A DNA stretch of 64,000 bases, from positions 186,001 through 250,000 of the forward strand of contig JAWKWT010000003.1 in NCBI GenBank assembly GCA_041397365.1. The letters are read 5' to 3'. Under the pieces are notes generated by a model. It saw only the letters and a list, made by a program, of their open reading frames with translations. It ran no database searches and was not told the origin of the DNA. The position numbers and the translations under genes are program-made. Source of the stretch: P52-10 sp041397365. Its GTDB lineage: Bacteria; Pseudomonadota; Alphaproteobacteria; Rhizobiales; Xanthobacteraceae. Numbering within the stretch: the stretch's first letter is position 1; the number at the start of each line of letters is the position of its first letter. Positions 27,790 through 37,046 of this stretch are shown piece after piece.

Positions 27790-28980
27790 ATGACACACAT
27801 CGACGCTGCTTCAGCTTGGCCGGAACCCAAACCGACCGCGCTTCTCGTGCTCGCGGATGGCACCGTGCTCCAGGGCCTCGGCCTTGGCGCGGAAGGACAG
27901 GCCGTCGGCGAGGTCTGCTTCAACACGGCGATGACCGGCTATGAGGAAATCCTCACCGATCCCTCCTATGCCGGGCAGATCATCACCTTCACCTTCCCGC
28001 ATGTCGGCAATGTCGGCACGAATGAGGACGACATCGAGGCGTTGAACATGGCCGCGCGGCCAGGCGCCTGCGGCGTGATCCTGCGCGCCGACATCACCGA
28101 CCCGTCGAACTACCGCGCCACGCGCCACCTCGATCAGTGGCTGAAGGCGCGCGGCATTATCGGCCTCGCCGGCATCGACACGCGCGCGCTGACGGCCTTG
28201 ATCCGCACCAGGGGCATGCCGAACGCCGTGATCGCCCACGCCGAAAACGGCGTGTTCGACCTTGCCGCGCTGAAGGCGGAGGCGAAAGCCTGGCCGGGGC
28301 TGGAGGGCATGGATCTGGTGCCGAAGGTCACCAGCGGTCAGCGTTTCGTCTGGGACGAGATGCCTTGGCAATGGGACAAGGGTTTCGACCGGCAGCAGGC
28401 TTCCGAATTCAACGTGGTCGCGGTCGATTACGGCATCAAGCGCAACATCCTCCGCCTGCTCGCCGGCGAGGGCTGCAAGGTCACGGTCGTCCCTGCGACG
28501 ACCTCGGCCGACGATATTCTGGCGATGAAGCCGGACGGCGTGTTCCTGTCGAACGGCCCCGGCGATCCGGCCGAAACCGGCAAATACGCCGTGCCGGAAA
28601 TCCGCAAGATCATCGCCTCCGGCACGCCGACCTTCGGCATCTGCCTCGGCCACCAGATGCTCGGGCTGGCGCTCGGCGGCAAGACCGTGAAGATGCATCA
28701 GGGCCACCATGGCGCGAACCATCCGGTGAAGGACATGACCACCGGCAAGGTCGAAATCACCTCGATGAATCATGGCTTTGCGGTCGACAAGACGTCGCTG
28801 CCGGCGAATGTCGAGCAGACCCATGTGTCGCTGTTCGACGATTCCAATTGCGGCATCGCGCTCTCCGACAGGCCGGTGTTCTCGGTGCAGTACCACCCCG
28901 AGGCGTCGCCGGGCCCGCGCGACTCGCACTATCTTTTCAAGCGGTTCGCCGAGCTGATGCGCAAACGCAGGGCGGCCTGA
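27790..28980 (+). CDS. carA: carbamoyl-phosphate synthase small (glutaminase) subunit
   Basis: 396 residues. The N-terminal half has GEVCFNTAMTGYEEILTDPSY, the CPSase small-chain signature. The C-terminal class I glutamine amidotransferase domain has FGICLGHQMLGLA with the nucleophilic Cys, and YHPEASPGP with the catalytic His and Glu. It supplies ammonia to CarB for pyrimidine and arginine synthesis. carB follows 2.3 kb downstream, separated by three unrelated genes and a tRNA-like gene. The reading frame is clean, in contrast to carB. Confidence 0.96.
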   Translation: MTHIDAASAWPEPKPTALLVLADGTVLQGLGLGAEGQAVGEVCFNTAMTGYEEILTDPSYAGQIITFTFPHVGNVGTNEDDIEALNMAARPGACGVILRADITDPSNYRATRHLDQWLKARGIIGLAGIDTRALTALIRTRGMPNAVIAHAENGVFDLAALKAEAKAWPGLEGMDLVPKVTSGQRFVWDEMPWQWDKGFDRQQASEFNVVAVDYGIKRNILRLLAGEGCKVTVVPATTSADDILAMKPDGVFLSNGPGDPAETGKYAVPEIRKIIASGTPTFGICLGHQMLGLALGGKTVKMHQGHHGANHPVKDMTTGKVEITSMNHGFAVDKTSLPANVEQTHVSLFDDSNCGIALSDRPVFSVQYHPEASPGPRDSHYLFKRFAELMRKRRAA

Positions 28981-29136
28981 GCCCAAACCGGGCCGGCCGC
29001 TGGCCGGCTCGGCGCGCATGACACCACCCCGAGTCCGGCATTCGACATTTTTTCGGCGAAAGCCTAAATTCCTTCATCCGGCTGAAACGAAATATCTCGA
29101 TATGAGATCGCCATTCGCCGGATTCTGGGGATTGTC

Positions 29137-29409
29137 ATGCGCGTATCGGGCTTTGTACCAGGCTTGGGGCTGTTCGCCCTGCTCATCACCTTTGCAGGTG
29201 TTCAACCTTCCACCGCTCAAAACATCCTGAAGCGGGAGCCGCATTATCTGGCCCCCGGTTCGATCGTCCATGTCGACAACGGCCAGTGCAGCGCCGGCAA
29301 GGTGATGAAGGTCACCGGCCTCACGAAGGGAACATCGCGCCGGCGGACCTGCGTGTCGGTCATCGACAGCTATGCGCGGGTCGACGCCATCGAGATCATG
29401 CGGCGATAG
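29137..29409 (+). CDS. small secreted protein of unknown function
   Basis: 90 residues with a signal peptide (GLGLFALLITFAGVQPSTAQ) and a mature part of about 62 residues containing two Cys (NGQCSAGK and RRTCVSV) that could form a disulphide. It has many basic residues. GGGG lies 6 bases before the ATG. I do not recognise a family with certainty; short proteins of this kind are common in Bradyrhizobium-related genomes. It faces the dps gene convergently. Confidence 0.65.
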   Translation: MRVSGFVPGLGLFALLITFAGVQPSTAQNILKREPHYLAPGSIVHVDNGQCSAGKVMKVTGLTKGTSRRRTCVSVIDSYARVDAIEIMRR

Positions 29410-29447
29410 CGGGCGTCACTAGCGGGCGTCATTGCCACTGAATGAAA

Positions 29448-29470
29448 CGGCCGGGAGATGCTCCCGGCCG
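29448..29470. terminator. bidirectional hairpin between convergent genes
   Basis: A perfect 10-base-pair stem (CGGCCGGGAG and CTCCCGGCCG) with a three-base loop lies between the small secreted protein gene and dps. A short T3 follows on the minus strand; the T run is weak, so termination is likely but not certain. Confidence 0.5.
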
Positions 29471-29515
29471 ACCCGATAGTTTTGCATTCGCAGATGCGGG
29501 CCCGCCACCGCCCGC

Positions 29516-30052
29516 TTACTTGACGTTGTCGCCCTCGGCGCGGCTGGATTCGAACAGGAACCAGGTCCGCTTCTCCGCCGCATCGATGAAGTTCTCCAGC
29601 AGGCTCGCGGTCGCGGTGTCGTCGTGCTTGTCGGCGATTTCATGCGCCTCGCGCATGGTGGCGACCACAGCCTTGTTGTCGTTCATCAGCTCGCGCAGCA
29701 TTTCGTGCGCGGGCACGAACGCCTCGTCAGTGTCCTCGACCGACTGGAGCTTACCGATCTGGCCGATCGAGCGCAGCGTCGTGCCGCCGATCTTGCGCAC
29801 ACGCTCGGCGATTTCGTCGGTGGTGCCGAGGATTTCCGCCGCCTGATCGTCGAACAGCAGGTGGTAGTCGCGGAAATGCGGCCCGGACACATGCCAGTGG
29901 AAATTCTTGGTTTTCAGAAACAGGGCGAAGGAATCGGCGAGAATGCTGTTCAGCGCGGTCGAGATCTGCTCCACGGCCTCGGCCGACAGATCGGTGGGCG
30001 TATCGAGCGCGGGCGCGACTTTCTGCTTCGCTGGCTTTGCGGACTTGTTCAT
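29516..30052 (-). CDS. Dps family DNA-binding ferritin-like protein
   Basis: 178 residues. The ferroxidase site at the dimer interface is visible: NFHWHVSGPHFRDYHLLFDDQAAEI supplies the His, Asp and Glu ligands. The N-terminal tail is Lys-rich (MNKSAKPAKQKVAP), as in Dps proteins that bind DNA. The protein oxidises and stores iron using peroxide and protects DNA in starvation. The start at 30052 was chosen because GAGG lies 6 bases upstream of it; a second ATG lies two codons before. Complements the iron uptake genes, though not linked to them. Confidence 0.92.
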   Translation of the reverse strand: MNKSAKPAKQKVAPALDTPTDLSAEAVEQISTALNSILADSFALFLKTKNFHWHVSGPHFRDYHLLFDDQAAEILGTTDEIAERVRKIGGTTLRSIGQIGKLQSVEDTDEAFVPAHEMLRELMNDNKAVVATMREAHEIADKHDDTATASLLENFIDAAEKRTWFLFESSRAEGDNVK

Positions 30053-30238
30053 GGTCATCCTCAACACAAACCGGCATCGCCGGCATGGACATGATAGGTC
30101 GATCGACGCTTTAACGTTGCCGGAAACGACAGGTTCCGGCGGAAGGAACCTGTATTTCGGCAACAGATCCGCGTTTTTCAATGGTCCGCCGCCGGGCGGG
30201 CCGGTCGGAATTTAAAATAGGTACATGAAAGTCATCGC

Positions 30239-30937
30239 ATGTCGGAGAGCAGTTGGGTCGGTTTCTGGAATTCCGATCACTCGATCTATGTGAACGCGCG
30301 GCATCTCGACCAACATTACCGCGACGTGGCCGGGCATTTTCTGGCGCTGAAGCCGGAGCGGACCGCCAACGTGCTCGATTTCGGCTGCGGCGAGGCCACC
30401 CATGCCGACAGCATCGCCGCCGTCGTCGGACACATCTGGCTCTGCGAGGCGGCGGGGCGGGTGCGCGACAATCTGCGGGCGCGGTTCGCCAAGGTCGGCA
30501 ATCTCAGCGTGATCGCGCCCGAAGAATTCGACGGGCTAGCGGACGGATCGCTCGACCTGATCGTCGCCAACTCTGTCGCCCAGTACCTCACGCCGGACGA
30601 ACTGGACGGCTGGCTGCGCACCTGGCGGCGCAAGCTTGCGCCCGCGGGACGGCTGGTGCTGGCGGACATCGTGCCGCCCGGCGTCTCGCCGCTGTCGGAC
30701 GCGCTGGCGCTGCTGCGCTATGCCGCCCGGCACGGCTTTCTGATCGCCGCATTCGCCGGGCTGGTCCGCACCGCACTTTCGCCTTACCGTAAAGTCCGCG
30801 CCAGCCTCGGCATCACCACCTATACCGAGCCCGACATCACCGCCCGTATTCGCCAGGCCGGTTTCAAAACGGAACGATTGCCGTTCAATTTCGAACACCA
30901 GCCGGCGCGGATGTCCTTTGCCGCGACACCGGCCTGA
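30239..30937 (+). CDS. class I SAM-dependent methyltransferase
   Basis: 232 residues. Motif I is VLDFGCGEA near residue 45 (SAM-binding glycine loop), followed by an acidic turn, and motif IV is LDLIVANSVAQYLTP near residue 105. The C-terminal part has a hydrophobic stretch (AARHGFLIAAFAGLVRTAL) that may touch membrane or lipid. The acceptor is unknown. Stand-alone gene upstream of the tRNA-like locus. Confidence 0.85.
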   Translation: MSESSWVGFWNSDHSIYVNARHLDQHYRDVAGHFLALKPERTANVLDFGCGEATHADSIAAVVGHIWLCEAAGRVRDNLRARFAKVGNLSVIAPEEFDGLADGSLDLIVANSVAQYLTPDELDGWLRTWRRKLAPAGRLVLADIVPPGVSPLSDALALLRYAARHGFLIAAFAGLVRTALSPYRKVRASLGITTYTEPDITARIRQAGFKTERLPFNFEHQPARMSFAATPA

Positions 30938-31022
30938 CACAGCAATCTCAGGGTTAACTATCACCTAACGTCGGTGAAATTCGCGCTAACGCACCGCCTC
31001 AAATGTCGGTAACAGTATAGGC

Positions 31023-31094
31023 GACCCGGTGGCGGAAATACGCGGAGGCCCCGCAAGGCCTCTCATCCTGGTTCAAATCCAGGCTGGGTCTCCA
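31023..31094 (+). tRNA. tRNA-Cys-like gene with reduced D and anticodon arms
   Basis: A 72-base element. The acceptor stem is GACCCGG paired with CTGGGTC (one G-T pair), with discriminator T73 and an encoded CCA. The T arm is perfect: CCTGG, loop TTCAAAT, CCAGG. The D arm is short (GCG, six-base loop, CGC) and lacks the usual GG. The anticodon hairpin has 6 base pairs and a 6-base loop CCGCAA holding GCA. U73 and GCA are the main cysteine identity elements, so a tRNA-Cys with small losses is the best reading. Whether it is natural or damaged by sequence error cannot be decided. Confidence 0.5.
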
Positions 31095-31228
31095 ATCTTC
31101 GCGCGCCGCGCGCAGCCCTTTGAAATAGCTGGCAAAAGCGCCGGTGGATTGGGCGAATATTTGCTTCCCTGCCCTGCCATTCTGGTCTAGACACACCTCG
31201 CGCGAGGCTCGCCCCTCGCTGGGCGGAA

Positions 31229-31257
31229 GGGACGCGCGGCGAGCGCGCCCTTTTTTT
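31229..31257 (+). terminator. intrinsic terminator after the tRNA-Cys-like gene
   Basis: An 8-base-pair stem (GGG, bulged A, CGCGC with GCGCG, CCC) and loop GGCGA are followed by seven T. It lies 135 bases after the tRNA-like gene and 33 bases before carB, so it separates that transcript from carB. Confidence 0.75.
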
Positions 31258-31289
31258 ATGTGCCTTTGCCGCCGCGCAAACGGGATGCA

Positions 31290-34200
31290 ATGCCAAAACG
31301 AACCGACATTTCCACGATCCTGATTATCGGCGCGGGGCCGATCGTCATCGGCCAGGCCTGCGAATTCGACTATTCGGGCACGCAGGCCGTCAAGACGCTG
31401 AAAGCCGAGGGCTATCGCGTCGTGCTGGTCAACTCCAATCCGGCCACGATCATGACCGATCCGGAATTGGCCGATGCGACCTATATCGAGCCGATCACGC
31501 CGAGATCGTCGCCAAGATCATCGAAGGAGCGCCACGTCGTCCCCGGCGGCTTCGCGCTGTTGCCGACACGGGGACAGACCGCGCTGAACTGCGCGCTGTC
31601 GCTCCGAAAACTCGGAACGCTGGACAAATTCGACGTCGAGATGATCGGCGCGACGGCCGACGCCATCGACAAGGCCGAGGACCGCGAGCGTTTCCGCGAG
31701 GCGATGACCAAGATCGGCTGAAACCCCCCGCTCGCACCAGATCAAGACGCTGTCGCAGGCGCTCGACGCGCTGAACGACATCGGCCTTTCGCCGGCAATC
31801 ATCCGCCCGTCCTTCACCATGGGCGGCACCGGCGGCGGCATCGCCTACACCAAGGCGGAATTCATCGAGATCATCGAAGCGCGGCATCGACGCTCTCCCC
31901 ACCAGCGAAGTGCTGGTGGAGGAAAGTGCTCGGCTGGAAAGAGTTCGAGATGGAGGTCGTCCGCGACAAGAAGGACAACTGCATCATCGTCTGCTCGATC
32001 GAAAATCTCGATCCGACGGCGTGCATACCGGCGACTCGATCACCGTGGCGCCGGCGCTGACGCTGACCGACAAGGAATATCAGATCATGCGCGACGCATC
32101 GCTTGCGGTGCTGCGCGAGATCGGCGTCGAGACCGGCGGCTCGAACGCAGTTCGGCGTCAATCCGGCTGACGGACGCCTCGTCGTCATCGAGATGAACCC
32201 GCGCGTGTCGCGCCCTCGCTTCCTCGCCTCGAAGGCGACCGGATTTCCGATCGCCAAGGTCGCCGCCAAGCTCGCGGTCGGCTACACGCTCGACGAGATC
32301 GAGAACGACATCACCGGCGGCGCGACGCCGGCCTCGTTCGAGCCGACCATCGATTATGTCGTCACCAAGATCCCGCGCTTCGCCTTCGAGAAATTCCCCG
32401 GCGCATCGACGACGTTGACGACCTCGATGAAGTCGGTCGGCGAGGTGATGGCGATCGGCCGCACCTTCCAGGAAAGCTTCAGGCAGGGCTGCGCGGCCTC
32501 GAAACCGGACCTCACTCGGCCCGACGAAATCGAGATCGAAGGCATCGGCAAGAGCGACGACAAGAACGCCGTGCGCGCAGCGCTCGGCACGCCGACGCCG
32601 AACCGCCTGCTGCAAGTGCGCGATGCGGCTCGGCTGGAGCGACGAGGACATCTTCGCCTCCTGCAAGATCGATCCGTGGTTCCTCGCGCAGATCCGCGAC
32701 ATCGTCGAAACCGAACTCAAGATCGGCAAGCACGGCCTGCCGCCTACGCCCATGGCATGCGCGCGCCGAAGGCGAAGGGCTTTCCGACGCGCGCCTCTCG
32801 GTGCTGGTCGGCAAGACCGAGGCCGAGGTCAAGGCGCATCGGCGCGCGCTCGGCGTCCGCCTGGTGTCTCGCTATCGACACCTGCGCCGCCGAATTCGCT
32901 TCCTCTACCGCCTATATGTATTCGACCTATGAAGCCCCGTTCGCCGGCGGCGGCTCGACGAAAGCGAGCCCTCCGACAAGAAGAAGAAGGTCGTCATCCT
33001 CGGCGGCGGACCGAACCGCATCGGCCAGGGCATCGAAGTTCGACCATTGCTGCTGCCACGCCTGCTTCGCGCTGCATGACGCCGGCTACGAGACCATCAT
33101 GGTCAACTGCAATCCGGAACGGTCTCGACCGACATGACACCGCCGACCGGCTCTATTTCGAGCCGCTGACGGCGGAGGACGTGCTGGAGATCATCGATAC
33201 CGAGCGCTCCAACGGCACGCTGCACGGCGTGATCGTGCAGTTCGGCGGGCAGACGCCCTTGAAACTCGCGCGCGCTGGAGGAGGCCGACGTGCCGATCCT
33301 CGGCACCTCGCCGGAAGCGATCGACCTCGCGGAGATCGCGACCGCTTCAAGCGCATTCTCGACAAGCTGCAACTGAAGCAGCCGAAGAACGGCATCGCCT
33401 ATTCGGTGGAGCAGGCGCGGCTCGTCGCCGGCGAACTCGATTATCCGCTGGTGGTGCGGCCGTCCCACGTGCCGGCGGCCGCGCGATGCAGATCATCCGC
33501 GAGGAAAGCCAGCTCGGCGACTATCTGCTCGGCACGCTGCCGGAACTCGTGCCGGCCGACGTCAAGGCGCGCTATCCGAACGACAAGACCGGACAGATCA
33601 ACACGGTGCTCGGCAAGAACCCGCTGCTATTCGACCGCTATCTGTCGGACGCCGTGGAGGTCGACGTCGACTGCCTCGCCGACGGCAAGGACACGTTCGT
33701 CGTCGGCATCATGGAGCATATCGAGGAAGCCGGCATTCACTCGGGCGACTCCGCCTGCGCGCTGCCGCCGCACTCGCTCGATGCAGCGACCGTTGCGGAA
33801 CTCGAACGGCAGACCCGCGCACTCGCGCCTGGGCCGATGTGGTGGTCGGCCTGATGAACGTGCAATACGCGATCAAGGACGGCACCATCTATGTGCTGGA
33901 AGTGATCCGCGCGCCTCGCGCACGGTGCCGTTCGTGGCGAAGGTCGTCGGCACGCCGGTCGCGAAGACGCGCGGGTGATGGCCGGCGAAAGCCCGCCTCG
34001 TTCAACTGAAGCCGCAGAAGCTGAACCATATCGGCGTCAAGAACTGGTGCCCTGTTCGCGCGCTTCCCCGGCGTCGACACCGCTCGGTCCGGAGATGAAA
34101 TCGGACCGAGGTGATGGGCCTCGACGAAACCTTCGCCACCGCCTTCGCCAAGAGCCAGCTCGCGCGGCACGCGCGTGCCCCGCACCGTTCGTCTCCTGTG

Positions 34201-34579
34201 CGCGACGAAGACAAGACCCGCATTCTCGAAGCAATCCGGCTGTTGTCCGACGCCGGCTTCAAGATCATCGCCACTTCGGGAACGCAGCGCTTTCTCGCCG
34301 ACAACAACGTGCCGACCGAGAAGGTCAAACAAGGCTCAAGGCCGACGCCCGCATCGTCGACGCCATCACCAATGGCGAGGTGCAGCCTCGTGTTCAACAC
34401 GACGGAAGGCCCGCAAGCGCTCGCCGACAGCCGCTCCCTGCGTCGGGCTGCCCTCTCTGCACAAGGTGCCCTATTACACCACTCTTTCGGGCGCTCTGGC
34501 GGCGGCACAGGGAATTCAAAGCCTATCTCGGCGGCGACCTCGAAGTGCGCACCTGCAAAGCTACTATCCGGCGGCGTGA
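31290..34579 (+). pseudogene. carB: carbamoyl-phosphate synthase large subunit, many frameshifts
   Basis: The whole protein can be followed through shifting frames, from MPKRTDISTILIIGAGP to the C-terminal LQSYYPAA. Both ATP-grasp halves are present (TMGGTGGGIAYTKAEF; EMNPRVSR; KKVVILGGGPNRIGQG; VQFGGQTPLKLA), as is the MGS-like allosteric domain (GTQRFLADNN). Numerous small losses, gains and substitutions occur in clusters (for example near 31501-31573, 31722, 31882-31928, 32146, 32483-32520, 32617). The total is about 40 bases shorter than expected. CarB makes carbamoyl phosphate with CarA. Such spread, mixed damage in a normally important gene points to sequence error, but true decay cannot be excluded. 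Confidence 0.9.
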
Positions 34580-34728
34580 ATTTCCGTGTTTCTTGCGTAG
34601 ACTGGACGGAACCGGCGCATCGCTGCGCGGGCCCTGTTCCGGATCAACAGGTGGTCCACGCGCAAGCGGGAGCATGTTTTTTCTCTGCGGTCGGGCCACG
34701 GCTCGTTCGCGGGCTTAAGGACGATGAG

Positions 34729-35205
34729 ATGGCTGAAAAGATCCTGATGACACAGGCTGGATATGTTGCGCTGGAGAACGACCTGAAACATCGTCAGCAG
34801 GTCGAGCGGCCGCGCATCATCCAGCAGATCTCGAAGCTGCGCCTCGCACGGCGATCTTTCCGAGAACGCTGAGTATCATGCGGCGAAGGAACACAGTCGC
34901 ACAATGAAGGCGTGATCGCCGAGCTTGAGGACAAGCTCGCGCGCGCCGACATCATCGACGTGTCGAAACTGTCCGGCGACACCATCAAATTCGGCGCCAC
35001 GGTGACGCTGATCGATGAGGACACCGAGCAGAAAAAGGTCTGGCAGATCGTCGGCGAGCCGGAGGCGGACGCCAAGAAGGGACGCATCTCGATCACCTCG
35101 CCGCTCGCGCGCGCGCTGATCGGCAAGAAGAAAGGCGCGTCCGTCGAGGTCGTCGCGCCGGGCGGCGCGAAGGCTTACGAAGTCACCAAGGTCGAGTGGA
35201 AATAA
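34729..35205 (+). pseudogene. greA: transcription elongation factor GreA, frameshifted
   Basis: The N-terminal coiled coil starts MAEKILMTQAGYVALENDLKH with AAGGA upstream. The frame is lost after QQISKLR and returns at GVIAELEDKLARADIIDVSKL; two or more bases are missing near 34845-34895. The C-terminal FKBP-like domain is intact (TIKFGATVTLIDEDTEQKK, then ISITSPLARALIGKKKGASV). GreA releases backtracked RNA polymerase. It is just downstream of carB, a common rhizobial order, and shares carB's error pattern. Confidence 0.88.
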
Positions 35206-35365
35206 GCACGCCGCTCCGAAAACGCTCATACGCTCGGAACTGCTCGATGGCGCTCAACATGATGTGATGCGCCGCGTGGAATTTGTGTACGCGTCGTGAT
35301 GTTCATGACGTGCGCCGCAGGCTAACAGTCCTCGCGAAATTCAAATATCCGAAGGGGACTTTAGA

Positions 35366-35767
35366 ATGACCCTCAGCGAGACATGCGCGGCATGGAGCCC
35401 GCGCATCCTCAGCATCCTGCGTATCATGTCGGGCCTGCTGCTGCTTCAGCACGGCACCGCCAAGATCCTCGGCTTTCCGGCGCTCAAGCAATTCGAAAAC
35501 GTGCAGATCGCTTCGATGTCCGGCGCCGCCGGCGTGATCGAACTGATCGGCGGCGCGCTGCTGGTGCTCGGGCTGTTCACGCGGTCCGCGGCGTTCATCA
35601 CGTCGGGCATGTGCGCGGTGGCGTATTTCATGGCGCATGCGTCGCGCAGCTTCTACCCGATCGCCAATGGCGGCGAACTCGCGGCGCTCTACTGCTTCGT
35701 GTTTTTCTATCTGATCTTCGCCGGTCCCGGCCCGTGGAGCGTCGATGCGGCGATCCGCAAGAGCTGA
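35366..35767 (+). CDS. DoxX family membrane protein
   Basis: 133 residues with four helices: RILSILRIMSGLLLLQHGTAKI, then GAAGVIELIGGALLVLGLF, AAFITSGMCAVAYFMAH and ALYCFVFFYLIFAGPGPWS. The pattern fits the DoxX family, whose members act in redox or thiol stress, although their exact chemistry is unsettled. GAAGGGGAC precedes the ATG at suitable spacing. Convergent with rpiB. Confidence 0.88.
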   Translation: MTLSETCAAWSPRILSILRIMSGLLLLQHGTAKILGFPALKQFENVQIASMSGAAGVIELIGGALLVLGLFTRSAAFITSGMCAVAYFMAHASRSFYPIANGGELAALYCFVFFYLIFAGPGPWSVDAAIRKS

Positions 35768-35784
35768 TCTCCGACGGGACGGCG

Positions 35785-36237
35785 TTACGTCTCCAGCGCT
35801 TTAATCATCTCCACCCGCGTCGCATGCCGGCCGCCCTCGAAAGGGGCGGCCAGGAACGCATCGACGATGTCCAGCGCCAGCCCTTCACCGATCACGCGCG
35901 CGCCAAGCGACAGCATGTTGGCGTCGTTGTGCTGGCGGATCATGCGGGCCGAAAACGTATCGGCGCAGACGCCGCAGCGAATGCCCTTCACCTTGTTCGC
36001 GGCCATCATGATGCCCTGCCCGGTGCCGCACAGGATGATGCCGAACCGGCAATCGCCTGAGGCGACGCGACGCGCCGCCGCTTCGCCGTGCTGGGGATAA
36101 TGCGTGCTCTCCGGCGTCGTCGGCCCGATGTCGACGATCTCCCATTTCTTCTGCGCCGAAAGATGAGCCGCGATGGCCTGCCGAAGCTGAATGGCGGCGT
36201 GGTCGCTGGAAAGAACGATACGGTTGTCGGCGGTCAT
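35785..36237 (-). CDS. rpiB: ribose-5-phosphate isomerase B (RpiB/LacAB family)
   Basis: 150 residues. SSDHAA near residue 10 gives the phosphate/ring-opening region, and GIILCGTGQGIMMAANK near residue 66 contains the catalytic Cys and anion hole. It interconverts ribose 5-phosphate and ribulose 5-phosphate; related rhizobial enzymes act on erythrulose 4-phosphate, which cannot be excluded. It is transcribed downstream of the Lrp/AsnC regulator, 45 bases apart. Confidence 0.92.
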   Translation of the reverse strand: MTADNRIVLSSDHAAIQLRQAIAAHLSAQKKWEIVDIGPTTPESTHYPQHGEAAARRVASGDCRFGIILCGTGQGIMMAANKVKGIRCGVCADTFSARMIRQHNDANMLSLGARVIGEGLALDIVDAFLAAPFEGGRHATRVEMIKALET

Positions 36238-36282
36238 GGAACGTCGTTCCTTTCCTGTAGCGGTTTGGCGGCTTGGCCGTTC

Positions 36283-36759
36283 CTAGGGCGCGATCAGTTC
36301 CATCGGCACGGCGGCGGCGTCCTTCGAATTGTGCAGCACCAGCGACGTCCGCACATTGCGGACGGACGGTGCGGCCGTCAGCCGCGCCACGAATTCCTGA
36401 AACGTGTTCATGTCCGGCGCGACGCATTTCAGGATGAAGTCGGTCTCGCCCGACAGCATCCAGCATTCGCGCACCATCGGCTCGGCCCGCACGAAGGCTT
36501 CGAAGGCGCGCAGATCGGCATCCGCCTGGCTGGCCAGATGCACCATTGCGAACACAGTGACGTCGAAACCGAGCTTGCGTGGATCGAGCAGGCCGCGATA
36601 GCCGGAAATATAGCCGGCCTCCTCCAGCGAGCGCACGCGGCGCAGGCAGGGCGGCGGCGAGATCCCCACTCGGCGGGCGAGTTCGACATTGGTGATCCGG
36701 CCGTCCGATTGGATCTCGGCCAGAATCTTCCTGTCGATATCGTCGAGGTCCTTGCTCAT
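36283..36759 (-). CDS. Lrp/AsnC family transcriptional regulator
   Basis: 158 residues. The N-terminal helix-turn-helix is LDDIDRKILAEIQSDGRITN then VELARRVGISPPPCLRRVRSLEEAGYI, and the C-terminal RAM domain has CWMLSGETDFILKCVAPD. Typical global or amino-acid-responsive regulator. The start at 36759 (MSKDLDD) fits the family. Two matching palindromes upstream (36800 and 36904) are likely autoregulatory sites. Divergent from trxB. Confidence 0.93.
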   Translation of the reverse strand: MSKDLDDIDRKILAEIQSDGRITNVELARRVGISPPPCLRRVRSLEEAGYISGYRGLLDPRKLGFDVTVFAMVHLASQADADLRAFEAFVRAEPMVRECWMLSGETDFILKCVAPDMNTFQEFVARLTAAPSVRNVRTSLVLHNSKDAAAVPMELIAP

Positions 36760-36799
36760 GATCGTGACATCTCGCGGGCGCGTTGCACCGCCTCCGCGA

Positions 36800-36916
36800 T
36801 GCAAAATTTGCAATGATTTGGCCTCTCATAGCCCAAAATTGGCAACCTTGCGTAATTTTATTGCGGCAAGTTCCGGTTTCTTTCAGTTCCACTGATTGCG
36901 AGTTGCAAAACTTGCA
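36800..36916. promoter_or_regulatory. two palindromic sites, probable Lrp/AsnC operators
   Basis: TGCAAAATTTGCA (36800-36812) and TGCAAAACTTGCA (36904-36916) differ by one base and lie 104 bases apart centre to centre, about ten helical turns. They lie between the divergent Lrp/AsnC and trxB genes. Binding by the neighbouring regulator is inferred. Confidence 0.5.
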
Positions 36917-37046
36917 TGGCTCGTCAGATCCCTTAGAATAGACCCAATTCTTCTCCATGCGCTGAGAGCGGCACCCCCGCTCCAACTTGCATAGCGTGCG
37001 AGCGACATCGTGCGGGCGGCATGGAGGGACAACAAGGATTTTGGCA

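Noticed and set aside
28990..29012. Terminator after carA
   Set aside because: A GGCCGGC palindrome is present but without a T run on either strand; too weak to call.
31023..31094. Class II tRNA (Leu or Ser) or tmRNA fragment
   Set aside because: The GGCGGAA start recalls tRNA-Leu, but there is no room for an anticodon arm plus a long variable arm, and the discriminator is T; a tRNA-Cys reading fits better.
31495..34872. Many separate short genes in place of carB and greA
   Set aside because: Each short frame encodes consecutive pieces of CarB or GreA, so they are parts of two disrupted genes.
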